Positions 24,019 to 34,303 are shown, numbered from the stretch's first letter. The stretch is 64,000 bases of DNA from Monodelphis domestica (GCF_027887165.1 NC_077228.1:102581362-102645361), one strand, 5' to 3'. The notes: generated by a model from the sequence alone, not told the origin. A program made the numbers and translations.

Positions 24019-24744
24019 CTATAATTCTGAGAAGTGCTTTTTTCATTCTGATTTTCCCCACAACTCTTTAATTAAGACTATAAGTAACAGAACAGGATGT
24101 TACATTTTTCCATTCTAGAAAATGAGAAAGAAGATGGGGAACAGATGAGAAAAAATAAAGCTGGAGAAGGAAGCTATCGTGTATTGTTCATATTAATTGG
24201 AATCATAAATTCAAAATCTTCCTAGTTCAAAAGATCAAATGCCAGAAATGAGTAAATTCTATATTTTTAGTTGTCCACATGTCAGAGTAGAAGTTATGGG
24301 ATAAAACCTGACAATTTTTTTCTGTCTCACTGATGCATCATAATCTATATAAAAAGAACTGTGAAGAGGGCTCAACCATGGCTACTAGATAGCATTTTTT
24401 AGGAGATGTGACATGCATATGAAGAACAAAGAGGAAGGAAAGTTTAGCCAATATAACATATGTAGCTCAGATGCCCACAGCCCACATATTTGTATAAATA
24501 ATGTAATAAAACAGAAATAATAGTTTCCATAGCTGATACTATACACAAAAATTATAGACATTTAGTTTCACTTCTCTGAATGACATTAGAAGTCAAATTG
24601 ATTTTGGAAACTGAACTTGATCTAGGTCAGAGACCTTTAAGTACCATCTATGGTTACTCAGCCCAATAGATCAGAATATAGGTGAATTTGAAAGTAATTG
24701 GCACAATAGAATTGAATTATGTTCACATACCATAAAACATTCAT
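24019..24744. other. Intergenic, nothing recognised
   Basis: AT-rich; some A-rich stretches may be old LINE body leading into the 3' end at 24745. Confidence 0.35.
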
Positions 24745-24897
24745 TTTTAAAAACCTAGCTAATACAGGAATTTATTTTGCTTGACCGTGCATATTTATCA
24801 TAAGGCTTTTTTCCTTTTCCATTGGAGGGGTTGGGTAAGGTGGGAGAAGAGTAAATAAATGTTTGTACATTGAAAAAATTAATTTAAAAAAGTAGAA
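24745..24897 (+). mobile_element. L1/HAL1 3' UTR fragment, sense
   Basis: 'aaacctagctaatacaggaa', 'gcttgaccgtgcatatttat' and 'ggttgggtaaggtgggagaa' with an A-rich end match the 3' end of the copy at 16895-19492. Confidence 0.65.
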
Positions 24898-25539
24898 ACC
24901 TACAGGAGAAAATTTTTACTGGAATGTTAGGGGTCCCCAGATTACAAGAAATAAGAAGTATTACTCTTTTGAAAAGTTTTATGGTGAATGGAAGGAGGAA
25001 GATGACTCAGTGGTTTGTGGGTAGCAGATGTAAGAGATATATTTTTTTTTTATGCTAGTAGAGGCCTGACCAAGTGAGTAATCAGAAAGAAAGGAAGCAA
25101 TAGAGAAGAAAAGATTGACAATATAAGAGAAAGGGAAGGAGGATAATTGATTAAATAAAATCCTGAAGGAATGGGAATAGGTTTAAATCCAAATTCAGGG
25201 AACATTTAGTAAGGGGCTACAGTGAGCATCACACAAGGTTGGGAGTAAGAGCACAGGCCAGTTTCAGCAGGGAAGGAGACATTTTCACTCCTTTGAGACA
25301 AGACATTAGGAAAAGAGGATGAAGACAGAGTGGTGAAGACAGAACAATTTTAAAGTGGAGAAAGGGAGAGTTGACAGAAAATATTATTTGGACAATCTTT
25401 TTCATTAATAATAATAATGACAGTTCTGAGAACCCTTCAACTGAAAGGACTTTAGAAAGAAAAACTGGAAGGCACATAGCTGAGTAACACCTTCCTCCCT
25501 CTGAAAAACAAACAAACAAACAAAAAACTAACTCCCTTC
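24898..25539. other. Intergenic, mostly unassigned
   Basis: Purine-rich. An (AAAC)n run lies at about 25505-25527. A 96-codon minus frame at 25229-25519 carries no familiar domain. Confidence 0.4.
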
Positions 25540-25960
25540 ATCTAATTTAATATCTTCCTGGTTGCCTGGTTCTGGTGGTGTGCGAGAAGCAAAAAACAGT
25601 GAGCCAATTATTACATTTTTTCAGTATGAATATTTATTTATACTTTATCAGCAAGTGCTAAAAATCAGGGCTTAATTTTTTGTTTTCTTGATCATCCAGG
25701 CTGAATAAAATGTTAATAATGCAGATTAGTTTTTAAAGCATGTGTGTGCCCCATGCGCATCAACATTTTGGTGTTTTTTTCAGAGCCTCACTGTTAAACA
25801 TTTAACAGAATACCTCAGCGTTGCTCTATAAACAACTTTCTGTAGTCCTGGCTACTGACTGGGTAAATGCTTACTTGCTTATATCATTTTAATTGGGCCC
25901 TGATTCAAGGACCTGTTATAGATTTACTTTTCCTTTACTTGGAATTTTTACACATAAGAC
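25540..25960. other. Repeat-free stretch, candidate conserved noncoding element
   Basis: About 420 bases with no SINE or LINE signature and several TAAT/ATTA cores, plus an NRF1-like half site (catgcgcat). The texture resembles vertebrate conserved noncoding elements. This is judgement only; a cross-species alignment is required. Confidence 0.3.
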
Positions 25961-26149
25961 TTTGATAGTCTATATTTCATCCAGAAATTATCTTTTTTAT
26001 TTGGATTTTTAAAAATGTTTTTGATTCTCTTACCAATTGATTCATATACCTCATAACTCAGCCATGCATCCCTAAGTGATCCCTATGTTTTTCAATCACC
26101 CTCTTCAAGGGGGGAATGTATAATTATTATTATTTTAAATTGCAAAGTT

Positions 26150-26507
26150 TAAATTCCTTGAGAGAGAAATTTTAGGTTAAGAAACATGATACCTCTCCGA
26201 ATCCAGAAACTGAACTGTTTGGAGAAGACACCATGAAGATGCCTTCACAGACCACAAGCTGCATGAGAAAGATCAAGAATGAACTTTGGGTGTGGTTGAT
26301 CGAACATTTAATTTGTATGTTTACTCTTATGCCAAAGGGGGCTGCCCCCTAACTGGCTTTTTGTTAATGCACCTAGCAATCATTGGTTTTGTTCTCTTTT
26401 CCTCTTATCCTCAAACTATTGTAATCTTTAAGTTGATTATGTTTCCATTGTCTTTTTGGGGAAACTGGTTTCCGAATATGATCCGGGGTGGGGGGGGGTG
26501 GGGGGGA
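26150..26507 (+). mobile_element. ERV internal 3' end with polypurine tract
   Basis: About 350 bases lie directly before an LTR and end in a G-rich polypurine tract (26483-26507), where plus-strand priming is expected. The short frames carry no recognisable full viral protein. Assignment rests on position, the purine tract and LTR structure. Class is uncertain. Confidence 0.55.
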
Positions 26508-26850
26508 TGTAAAATGGAGATTTGAACCCTGGACTTCAATCCCCAGAAGTCCTTGGTACTTCCCAGAATTCCCTATAATCTCACCTGAGTTCACCTCACC
26601 TGAGTGAGAACACAATTTAGTATTTAAAGGGCTCTCTGCCTCCCAAGTGCTCTTCTTCTTCTTCTTCTTCTTCTTCTTCTTCTAAGCATACGTGTCTTTC
26701 TACTTGGCATGCAAGATGTAGTAAGTGAATTGTGAATGGGATAATCAGCCCTAGGCACGTGCTTTTCTTAGTTCCTTGATTTCTAATAATCTTTAATAAA
26801 CCTTATAAAATATAATATTTTTATCAGTAGAGACTAATTTAATTTTTACA
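26508..26850 (+). mobile_element. ERV 3' LTR
   Basis: 343 bases bounded by TGTAAAA and TTTTACA, a perfect 7-bp inverted terminal repeat with the TG...CA ends typical of LTRs. A TATA-like TATTTAAAGG lies at about 26619, and AATAAA at 26795-26800. A TTC microsatellite sits between the two. No matching 5' LTR was seen in the window, so the provirus is truncated. Confidence 0.75.
26651..26683. repeat. (TTC)11 inside LTR
   Basis: Eleven uninterrupted TTC units between the LTR's TATA-like box and its poly(A) signal. Confidence 0.9.
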
Positions 26851-27020
26851 GTAGCAGTATAGCAGAAAACTCAGGGAATGAAGTCATGACCAGATTGGAT
26901 ACTTGGTAACTAACTGTAGGCTAATAATAATAATAATAATAAACAATTGACATTTATATGGCACTTAAAGGCATGCAAAGTACCTTGCATCTATTATCCC
27001 GTCATCAAAGAACTTATTCT

Positions 27021-27208
27021 TTTTTTTAACCTTTACCTTCTTAGAATCCATACTAAGAATTATTTCTAAGGCAAAAGAATGGCTAGGCAATTGCGGTTAA
27101 GTGACTCACCCAGGGTCACCCAGCCAGGAAATGTCTGAAGCCAGGTTTGAACTCAAGAACTTCTGTCTCCAGGCTTGGCACTCTATCCACTGAGCCACCT
27201 ATTTGCCC
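27021..27208 (-). mobile_element. tRNA-headed SINE with target duplication, antisense
   Basis: The poly(T) start, 'gtgactcacccagggtcacc' and 'ctatccactgagccaccta' show a reversed SINE. Flanking aagaacttattct (27008-27020) and aagaacttatattct (27209-27223) are a target duplication. Confidence 0.85.
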
Positions 27209-27224
27209 AAGAACTTATATTCTA

Positions 27225-27462
27225 AGGATTTGTTGTTGTTTGGCTGTTTGTTTTTTCAATGGTGTCTGATTCTTCATGACTGTACTTGGGGTTTTCTTGG
27301 CAAAGATAATAGAGTGAATTTCCATTTCCCTCTTCAGCTCATTTTTACATATGAGGAAATGAGTCAAACAGGACTTAGTGACTTGCCTAGGGTCATACAA
27401 CCAGTATTTGAGGCAAATGTCTTCCTAAATCCTGTCCTGGAGCTCAATACACTAGCTGCCTA
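27225..27462 (-). mobile_element. tRNA-headed SINE, second subfamily, antisense
   Basis: 'gtgtctgattcttcatgact', 'gttttcttggcaaagata' and 'gacttgcctagggtcatac' ending 'ctagctgcctag' are the reverse complement of the family at 5264 and 8683. It abuts the previous SINE. Confidence 0.8.
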
Positions 27463-27884
27463 GTTCTAATGGAGATAAATAGCAAATTAAAAAGGATCTG
27501 AAAAAGGGTATGAGGAGGAAGGTACCCAAAGTCTGGCATGGATGAAGAATCTAGAGACTAAGAGACAGGAAATGAATGAAGGGTGACTGGGCTGGTCTCT
27601 TACTCAAAATGTAAGTTTTAGGATGAACTCACCAGTGGGAGAAGGGAGCCATTTAAAAGCTGAGGTATTTTCTAGGGTATGAAAGTCCTAGGCACTGAGG
27701 GAAGTTTTGGGGTGAGAAATGGCTGAGATACCCTGGCAAAGCCCATGGTGGCAGAGTTTGGAAAGGATGGCTGGCTTCAGGTTGTTGCTCTGTTAGTTTA
27801 AAACTATGCTGACCTCTTGAGTTTCCTAAGGTCTAAAGATATCAGTGTAGGCTCTTTCCACAATCTGGTTATTGACTTAACCTC
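27463..27884. other. Intergenic, nothing recognised
   Basis: Purine-rich sequence, possibly an old CR1/L3-like LINE body, but no motif is clear enough to assign. Confidence 0.35.
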
Positions 27885-28058
27885 TCTAGTGTGATAATAG
27901 ACTTTAGAGACCATTTATTTTACAGTTGAGGAGCATGAGGTCTGGAGAGACAACTCCCTCAAGGTCAAACAGGAAACTCATGGTAGAGCAGAGATGAGAG
28001 CCCCAGATGTCCTGAGGTTCAGCCAACTGTTTTTGCCTTTAATACTGTATTATATTGC
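27885..28058 (-). mobile_element. MIR/MAR-like SINE fragment
   Basis: 'ttttacagttgaggagcatg' and 'aaggtcaaacaggaaactc' fit the old SINE core. Confidence 0.5.
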
Positions 28059-28619
28059 TTCGCTTTAACAATCCCCACAAACTGGTGTAGTGGTAGCTTT
28101 CACATTGTTAGCTTTATTTCATGCTCCCCTTTCTCCCTCATTATTAAAACATTTAGGAAAATAAAAAGCAGTAAATACTCCTTTTGGAAAAAAAGAAATG
28201 GGCAGAGATCTTTTAAAATAGGTGTTCTATTTAAGGTAATGTACCCCAAAGGATACCAGAAGCTTGTCAAGGGGAATGAGAATATTTGGTGAAAAACTAT
28301 TATTCTATTGGACTTTATTTAATTTCTTATATGCATATCCATGGTAAATTCTAGAATATATTTCCTTTCTTATTGAATAGAGGATATGAAAAGTTTTTTA
28401 TTATATGATGAAATATGGAATTTATTTCCCCATTATTGAATAGGGCAGAGAGGTTTTACCAAAAGCCAAGACCAACTGCAAAAGGTTGGAAAACCCTGTC
28501 TTATATTTTTTATTTTTATATTTATTGTCATGCAAAACATACTTTGATATTGGTCATTGTTGTTAGAGCACACTCATATATAACCAAAACCCCAAAATAA
28601 AACCATAAATAGATTGATG

Positions 28620-29330
28620 TGAAAGACGACTCCAACAGTTCTTTCTTTGGAGGTGGATAGCATTCCCTATCTTAGGTCTTTCAGGATTGTCCCAAACCAT
28701 TGCATTGCTGAGAGAAGCCAAATTTTCACAGATAATCGTAGTATAATATTGTTGTTGCTGTGTACAATGTTCTCCCAGTTCTGTTTATTTTGCTCTGCAT
28801 CAGTTCCTACAGATCTTTCCAGATTTTTCTGCGATCATCCTGCTCATCATTTCTTTTTTTTTTTTAAACCCTTTTTAAACAATACTGTGTATTGGCTCCA
28901 AGGCAGAAGAGTGGTAAGGGCTAGGCAATGGGGGTCAAGTGACTTGCCCAGGGTCACGCAGCTGGGAAGTGTCTGAGGCCAGATTTGAACCTAGGACCTC
29001 CTGTCTCTAGGCCTGGCTCTCAATCCACTGTGCTACCCATCTGCCCCCATGCTTATCATTTCTTATAGCACAATAGTATTCCTGCACTAACATGTACCAC
29101 AATTTATTCAACTATTCCCCTACTGATGGACAGCTCTTCAATTTCCAATTCTTTGCTACTACAAAAAGAGCATCCATAAATATTTTTGTACAAGTAGGTC
29201 CTTCCCCTTTTTTTATTATCTCTTTGGAATACAGACCCAGTAGTGGTATTACCAGATGAAAGGGTCTACACACTTTTATAGTCCTTTGGGCATAGTTCCA
29301 AGTTGCCCTCCAGAATAGTTAGATCAGAGG
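28620..29330 (-). mobile_element. L1 3' region, antisense, interrupted by SINE
   Basis: 'acagttctttctttggaggt', 'tgtgtacaatgttctcccag' and 'tctgcatcagttcctacaga' continue after the SINE with 'tagcacaatagtattcctgc', 'gtaccacaatttattcaact' and 'ttccaagttgccctccagaa'. This is one L1 ORF2 3' region split at 28852-29049. The A-rich DNA at 28505-28620 may be its 3' UTR. Confidence 0.8.
28852..29049 (-). mobile_element. tRNA-headed SINE nested in L1, antisense
   Basis: 'attggctccaaggcagaaga', 'gtcaagtgacttgcccaggg' and 'ctcaatccactgtgctaccc' are a full-length reversed SINE. Flanks tgctcatcatttct (28841-28854) and tgcttatcatttct (29050-29063) differ at one base. The L1 resumes cleanly on the other side. 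Confidence 0.9.
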
Positions 29331-30039
29331 AAATCCCATCTTGAAGGCTTAAACTTTAAATGCCACATAGTTGAGGCAAGTTTAGGTGGTAGGATTTTTA
29401 TTTTAATTTTTATCCAGACCTGAGAATTCATTTGTATATAGAATTTTAAGAAGCAACTCTCTCTGGCAGTGCTAATGTGCAGTTCAAGAATTGCCTGGGG
29501 ACTCAAGACCACAGTCAGAGGAGGGAACTTAACCCTAACTCTTTCAGACTCTGAAGCCAGTTCTCCCTTCTTATCTCTTGGACCCTTTGGGGGGAAAAAG
29601 CCACCCTAGGCTAAGACCTGACAATATTTCACTTTCAACTCTTTTGAAAGAAGGAGAAACATTCTAAGGCATCAAGCCAGTAAATCTTTACCTTTCAATT
29701 CAGCAATGTTTTCATTTTTCAGATGTGGAAATAGAGACTACAGAAAAAGGAAGTGATAAACTCCAAATCAGACAATGGCAGAAACAATTGCTAACACCCC
29801 GGTCTCGAGGCTTTCATTTTATGATTTAAAAATAAATTATTTCATACTGTCATATTGGTATTAAAAACAAGTTAACAGATTTAGGATTTGGGAGTAGAAG
29901 TTTCTGCTTGAAGAATTTCCACATTTCCAGAATTATTAAGAGACTGACTTGGCAGGGAGACCAGTGGCAGAAGAGGCTGCTTGGGCATAGAAGAAAGAAA
30001 GAAAGAAAGAAACCAAACAGTTTTGGAGTTTTGGGAAGG
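29331..30039. other. Intergenic, mostly unassigned
   Basis: A possible MIR core remnant at about 29700-29790. A short (GAAA)n run lies at 29990-30011. No gene signal. Confidence 0.35.
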
Positions 30040-30225
30040 GCTGTTGCCATACCTGGGAATGGGAGGGCCTGAGTTCTTTTTTCAGACTAGCAACTGACTC
30101 ACAGTCTGTCTCTGGATAAGTCATTTTGATGCCTTTATGCTTGTCCCTCTGTAAACTCAGCCTAATAATACCAGCCTGATTTCTTAAGACCTGTTGGTAG
30201 AAGGTTAATGAGGTAATCCTCATAA
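30040..30225 (+). mobile_element. MIR-like SINE, degraded
   Basis: 'ctctggataagtcattttga' and 'tctgtaaactcagcctaata' resemble the MIR core. Confidence 0.4.
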
Positions 30226-32355
30226 GGGCTTTTGTTTTTTAGTTCTTTAGATGAAAGGCCTTACTATATTCAGAAAAAAAAAGATGGAATGATTCTTTAG
30301 GCTATTTTCTAAGGTACTAAGTTGAATGGCACTAGGGAGCATTAAGTTAGTAAGGGATAAAATGATCAATTTGAAATTCGTAGCTTACTAGTAAAATATC
30401 TTTAATACCATATCTGCTTATTCAGGAGTGTTAGGGATTTGAATTTGACCTGTGATTGCATGGGCATAGTAAACTCCTGGGGGAAGAGACTCCATTTGGG
30501 TCAACACCTTTCTTGTTACTTTCAGTATTAGAGAACTTTGGGAAAAGTAAATGGATTGTAAATAGTGGTTTCACTTCTTAGAAGAATTTTGCCATCTGGA
30601 TTTGGTCATAGTCACCAATAAAGATATTATATCATTTAAAATGGTTAACTCACATCTAGCTTAGAAATAAATGTAAATGCATGAAACACAAATGATTTTT
30701 AAGAAAACTTTAATGGAAATGCATTATAGAAGGCTCTAACTGAATTAGAGGGCTATGTATTTTTTGGTACTTTATTGGACATGGTGCCAAATTAAATAAC
30801 AAAATAAAACAACACAGCTACTCTGCAGCCAAGTTGATGCCCTAAATGAGTTAAAATAAATTCTGCTTCTTTTGGTTACTCTGATTTAAAATTGACATTA
30901 GCTTTATTGTAGAACCTGCTCTTGTGGGCATCTCTGACATGCTCTGCTTTAGACTCCTTATTTTCTTGCTCTTCCAGGGATCTTTTGCACCCTTCTTTTA
31001 GAAATGTAAGAAGAGAATGGGCTTCAAGGGTTCCCTAAAAATGTTCTGCATCAATTCTAGAAGACAGAGAAATGGAGAGCCAGGAAGAAAACTGGAAAAG
31101 CTGACCAGCAAGTACTGTCTCTGTAAGTAAGCTAGTTTTTCCAAGGAAAAGAGGTGAAGTGAGAGGGAGAGCTATACACTTGGAATTTAAGTACAGTGAC
31201 TTTCTGATAAATACCGTAGGGAAAAAAAAGTGTGTGGGGGGTACATTTTTCTGTAGTTAGGCATATGAGACACATTGGGCAGGGTTTCTCTGAAAAAAGA
31301 ACTACATATCTTTTAAAGGACATAATGGAGAATAATTGTCGTAACTGCATTAACTATTTTCAATTTTTGAAATGTATTCTGAAGATTCTGTAACAAAGAA
31401 TACCCTATTAAGATTTCTGTCTGACTGAAAATAGATCCTACTTTGTACCCAAGTTGTGTCTTTGTTAATAACCTTCCCACTCTGACCCCAAGTTGTCTGA
31501 CAGTCTCCCTGTATGTAAAAGCTACCCATTCCTACTGAAAGTTTTTGTGTCCCTACAACACACTCCAAACTAATTGGGGTCAGAGGTAATACTATCACCT
31601 TGGGATGCCTCCCCATTGTACCCAAACCTGGTGTCAAAACAACCTTTTTCTCTGTCCTTTGTCCCCTCCTCCAAATGTTAAACCAGTTTCCTCCCAACTG
31701 GCTTGCTGGTCTAAGGTTTTGCTTTTTAAATTGTTCTTATCATTTTTCCTTAATCTTTCCAAGCTTTGGTTTTCTTTCATTCTTTCTGCTTTAGACTTCT
31801 GGATGACAATAATCTGAGGCAACATGGCTTTAGATGCACAGGAGGATATAAGAAAATTCAGAAATTTACAGTGAGTGGTGGGGCAAATTTCTTAAATTCA
31901 ACACTTTCTTTCTCTAAAAAAGTTTATCTTTAGGCTATTTTTTAGATTTTCAGGAAGGTAGAGAGGGTATAAGTATCAAGAGGAAAAGGAGGCACTTTGG
32001 ATATTGTAAAGACCAAAAACTGAGACAGATCATAGTCCTAGTTACTGAGTCAATAGATGAGGGCAATTAAACTTGCTTTGGACCCCAGTTTCCAAAATTT
32101 CAAAGTGGGCATTATAATCTTTGCTCAGCTTACTTCATGATGAACTTCAGAACAGCAAATATTTTATGTAAAATAAATGTATGAGAACAAGCCTTTTGAA
32201 ACTCAAACTCCCTCACTTCACCCATCTGCAAATTGGGCCAAGTAGCCTAACTTTGTACGTATTTTCTCTCTCTTTAACCCTGTCTTTTTTTCCCTTCTGT
32301 TCCCCACCTTCTTTCTCCCTCTCCCGTCCCTCTCTTCCCCCTCCCCCACTTTCCC
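30226..32355. other. Repeat-poor proximal upstream region
   Basis: About 2.1 kb with few recognisable repeats. Overlapping short frames at 31350-31825 on both strands have no known domain and are probably noncoding. It lies 0.5-2.6 kb above the CpG island and could hold promoter-proximal elements. Confidence 0.4.
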
Positions 32356-32475
32356 CCGTTAGTTTGAACTCCCCAAAGACAGGGATCGATTTTTGTTCTT
32401 TCTTCCTATCTCCAGACGCTTAGCACAGCACAGCACAGCACAGCACAGCAGGCGCTTAATAAGTGCTTGTTGCTC
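32356..32475 (+). mobile_element. CR1/L2/L3-type LINE 3' end with (CACAG)n
   Basis: 'gaactccccaaagacaggga' and 'cgcttagcacag', then 'caggcgcttaataagtgctt', are the common LINE 3' end ('...cttagcacagtgcctggca...'). Five tandem CACAG units (about 32425-32450) replace the usual middle segment. Confidence 0.7.
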
Positions 32476-32907
32476 GAGTGTTTGAAAGTACCCTGGGAAT
32501 TAAGTTACGGCTATATTATATAGTCATATATCTGTATATATGTAAATTACATGAAAATCACTCGAGATATATTTGGTGATGATGTTGGGGGAGTTTGGAG
32601 GTTCCTATTTCATAGAGGATGTGGCCCCCCAGGAGAGTGAAGCGCCCTGGGATACTGTGGCCGGGGAGATGCTGCCCCACCTTCCTCCTTTAAGCTTCCT
32701 CCACCTTTCCTCTGGCATTCCAGCTTGGGAGACGTGGAGAGGAGTGAATAGGTCCCCTTAGAAAAGAATCTTTAAACAGCCTAGGGGAAGCGAAGAAAAC
32801 AACTTCAACCCCCTAACATTTCCCCTCCATCCCGCCCCCCAAGTCCAGAGCCTGAGAAAGGTTGGGCATGCTCAGCAAGCCTGGGTAGGTTTGGCCCAGG
32901 ATCACAA

Positions 32908-33036
32908 TGGGAGGGGAGAGAAGCGAGGGCGGGGCGCGGGGGAGGGGGGCAAGGGAGAGAGTGAAGTTGGGTAGGCAGGAGCAAGCTAGGGAGGGAGGGG
33001 GGAGGAGGGAGGAGGGGGGGGGGAAAGCAAGGAGGC
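32908..33036 (+). promoter_or_regulatory. G-rich polypurine block in promoter
   Basis: About 130 bases on the plus strand are almost entirely A and G, with many G runs of three or more, including a run of ten or more G near 33014-33023. Such strand asymmetry at CpG-island promoters can form G-quadruplexes or R-loops. That behaviour is inference; the composition is seen directly. Confidence 0.6.
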
Positions 33037-33049
33037 CTGGAAGGAGAGG

Positions 33050-33060
33050 GCGCATGCGCA
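33050..33060. promoter_or_regulatory. NRF1-type palindromic site
   Basis: GCGCATGCGCA sits in the promoter island and contains the self-complementary core GCGCATGCGC, which matches the established NRF1 consensus (YGCGCAYGCGCR) closely. NRF1 sites are common near transcription starts of housekeeping CpG-island genes. It lies about 1.1 kb upstream of the CAMSAP2 ATG, immediately after the G-rich purine block. Binding is inferred. Confidence 0.6.
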
Positions 33061-33891
33061 CGTCCTGCATCTGCTCGCTCCTCCACCTAGTGCAGCAGCA
33101 GGAAAACCCGCAGCGGCGTCGGCGGAGGAAGGAGATCTTTCTCCTTAGTAGGGAAAGGGGAGAAAAAGCACAGAAAACCGAGAGGGCGAAGGCGAAGTGG
33201 GCAAGGGCCTGAGTGATCGGGGCCGGCGGCTTGCCATTCCCCATCTCTGCTCGTGGCAGCCGCCGGAGAGAAGGACGAGCACTAGCCCGTGGAGCCACCG
33301 GGGCCGCGGCCGGGGCCGCCGGGGAGGCGGGGAAGAGGACGGGGGCGGCCGCCTGCCCCGCGAGCCGCCGGGCCTGGGCCCGGGGCTCCGGCAATTCGCG
33401 CGCCTCGCCTCCCATCCGTCTCCGGGAGCGTACCCCGGGCCGGGTCTTGCGGAGCCGCGCCTGGTGGGTGACCACCCTCGGCCCCCCCCGAACATCCATC
33501 CTCCACCCGTTCTCCTCCTGTTCCTGCTCCTCCCCCTCATTTTCCTCCCAGATCAGGTCGCCCCCGAGCCGGTCGGGTCTCCCCGCCCCCTCAGGGAGCG
33601 CGCGCGCGCTCACGCAAGCCAGGGGCCGCCCGGAGCCGGGCCAGGCTCGGGGGGCAACGACAGCTTCTTTTCCAGGATGTGATTTTTAAGACCTTTCTTC
33701 ACACGCCCCCTATTCCCCGGTCTTCTTCGGGGGCACTTGAATCCGGGGTCTCTTCGCTCCCCACCCTGCACACAAAGGGGGAGGCGGCGGCGGCGGTGAG
33801 AGCACGCACACAGACTCCACCCCCCCTTCAGTTCCCCACGCGTGGACCTCACGAGAGTCGCCCGTGGAAGAGCTCGCTTCGCTCCATTCCT

Positions 33892-33954
33892 ATGCAGGGG
33901 AGGAGGCGGCGGCGGCGGCGCAGGAGGAGGCCGGCCCTCTGCTCCGACAGCTGA
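33892..33954 (+). CDS. Candidate uORF, 20 codons with ten consecutive Arg
   Basis: An ATG in weak context (C at -3) opens a 20-codon frame reading MQG, then ten arginines, then PALCSDS and a stop. The arginines come from a GGC/AGG triplet run. It ends about 207 bases before the CAMSAP2 ATG. If transcription starts upstream and the segment is not spliced out, it is an upstream ORF. Runs of basic residues are known to slow ribosomes. Whether it is translated is unknown. Confidence 0.4.
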   Translation: MQGRRRRRRRRRRPALCSDS

Positions 33955-34062
33955 GATTCTCGGGCCTCCGTAGTGACCGGCCCCTGCTCGGGCCTCTGCC
34001 CCGTCTTGGGCCGTGTGATTGAGCTCCGGGGCGTGTGGGCACCTCCTCCTCTTCCTCTCGCT

Positions 34063-34090
34063 CCATCACTAACCCTCCCCCCACCCCCAG
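34063..34090 (+). promoter_or_regulatory. Candidate 3' splice site in 5' leader
   Basis: A CACTAAC branch-point-like motif (A near 34072) is followed by a C-rich pyrimidine tract and CCCCCAG ending at 34090. The spacing is right for an acceptor. A matching donor could be GCG|GTGAGA at 33796, giving a 295-base intron that would remove the polyarginine uORF. The site could equally be chance in a pyrimidine-rich leader. Confidence 0.35.
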
Positions 34091-34116
34091 ACCCGCGAGG
34101 CGGGGAGGCGACGATC

Positions 34117-34122
34117 ATGTGA
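34117..34122 (+). promoter_or_regulatory. Start-stop upstream ORF (ATGTGA)
   Basis: ATG is followed immediately by TGA, 40 nt before the CAMSAP2 start codon, in context cgatcATGTGA. Minimal start-stop elements are known to stall initiating ribosomes. The position downstream of a possible 3' splice site means it could remain in all leader isoforms. Confidence 0.5.
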
Positions 34123-34161
34123 AGGTGAGAAACAGGACAATCTAAGGAGCCGTCGGGAAAG

Positions 34162-34303
34162 ATGGGGGATGCTGCTGCAGACCCGAGGGAGATGAGGAAG
34201 ACCTTCATTGTTCCAGCCATAAAGCCCTTTGACCATTACGATTTCTCCAGGGCCAAGGTCGCCTGCAATCTGGCCTGGTTGGTGGCCAAAGCCTTCGGGA
34301 CAG
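34162..34303 (+). CDS. CAMSAP2: CAMSAP2 first coding exon (residues 1-47, partial gene)
   Basis: The frame starts MGDAAADPRE, continues through KPFDHYDFSRAK, and ends LVAKAFGT plus the first base of the next codon. I recognise this as the N-terminus of CAMSAP2 (calmodulin-regulated spectrin-associated protein 2). The CAMSAP1 and CAMSAP3 N-termini share the DxYDxxRAK core but differ around it. CAMSAPs bind and stabilise free microtubule minus ends through a C-terminal CKK domain, and the N-terminal part leads into a calponin-homology domain. Only the segment just before that domain is present here. The start codon has a strong context (A at -3, G at +4). The exon ends at CAG|GTAGGT, a consensus donor in phase 1. 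Reading through the donor gives an unrelated tail and a stop, so the frame is an exon, not a small gene. From memory, the human protein has one fewer alanine near the start. Later exons lie beyond the window. Confidence 0.93.

Noticed and set aside
26150..26507. Intact retroviral gene upstream of the LTR
   Set aside because: Only short broken frames are present; the segment is just the 3' end of an internal region.
32813..33613. 266-codon minus-strand open frame in the CpG island
   Set aside because: GC-rich DNA with few stops; low-complexity Pro/Arg/Ser content, no domain, and several other long frames overlap on both strands.
33145..33689. Several 130-160 codon plus and minus frames in the promoter
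   Set aside because: Overlapping frames of compositional origin; they fall in the leader/promoter of CAMSAP2 and share no recognised motif.
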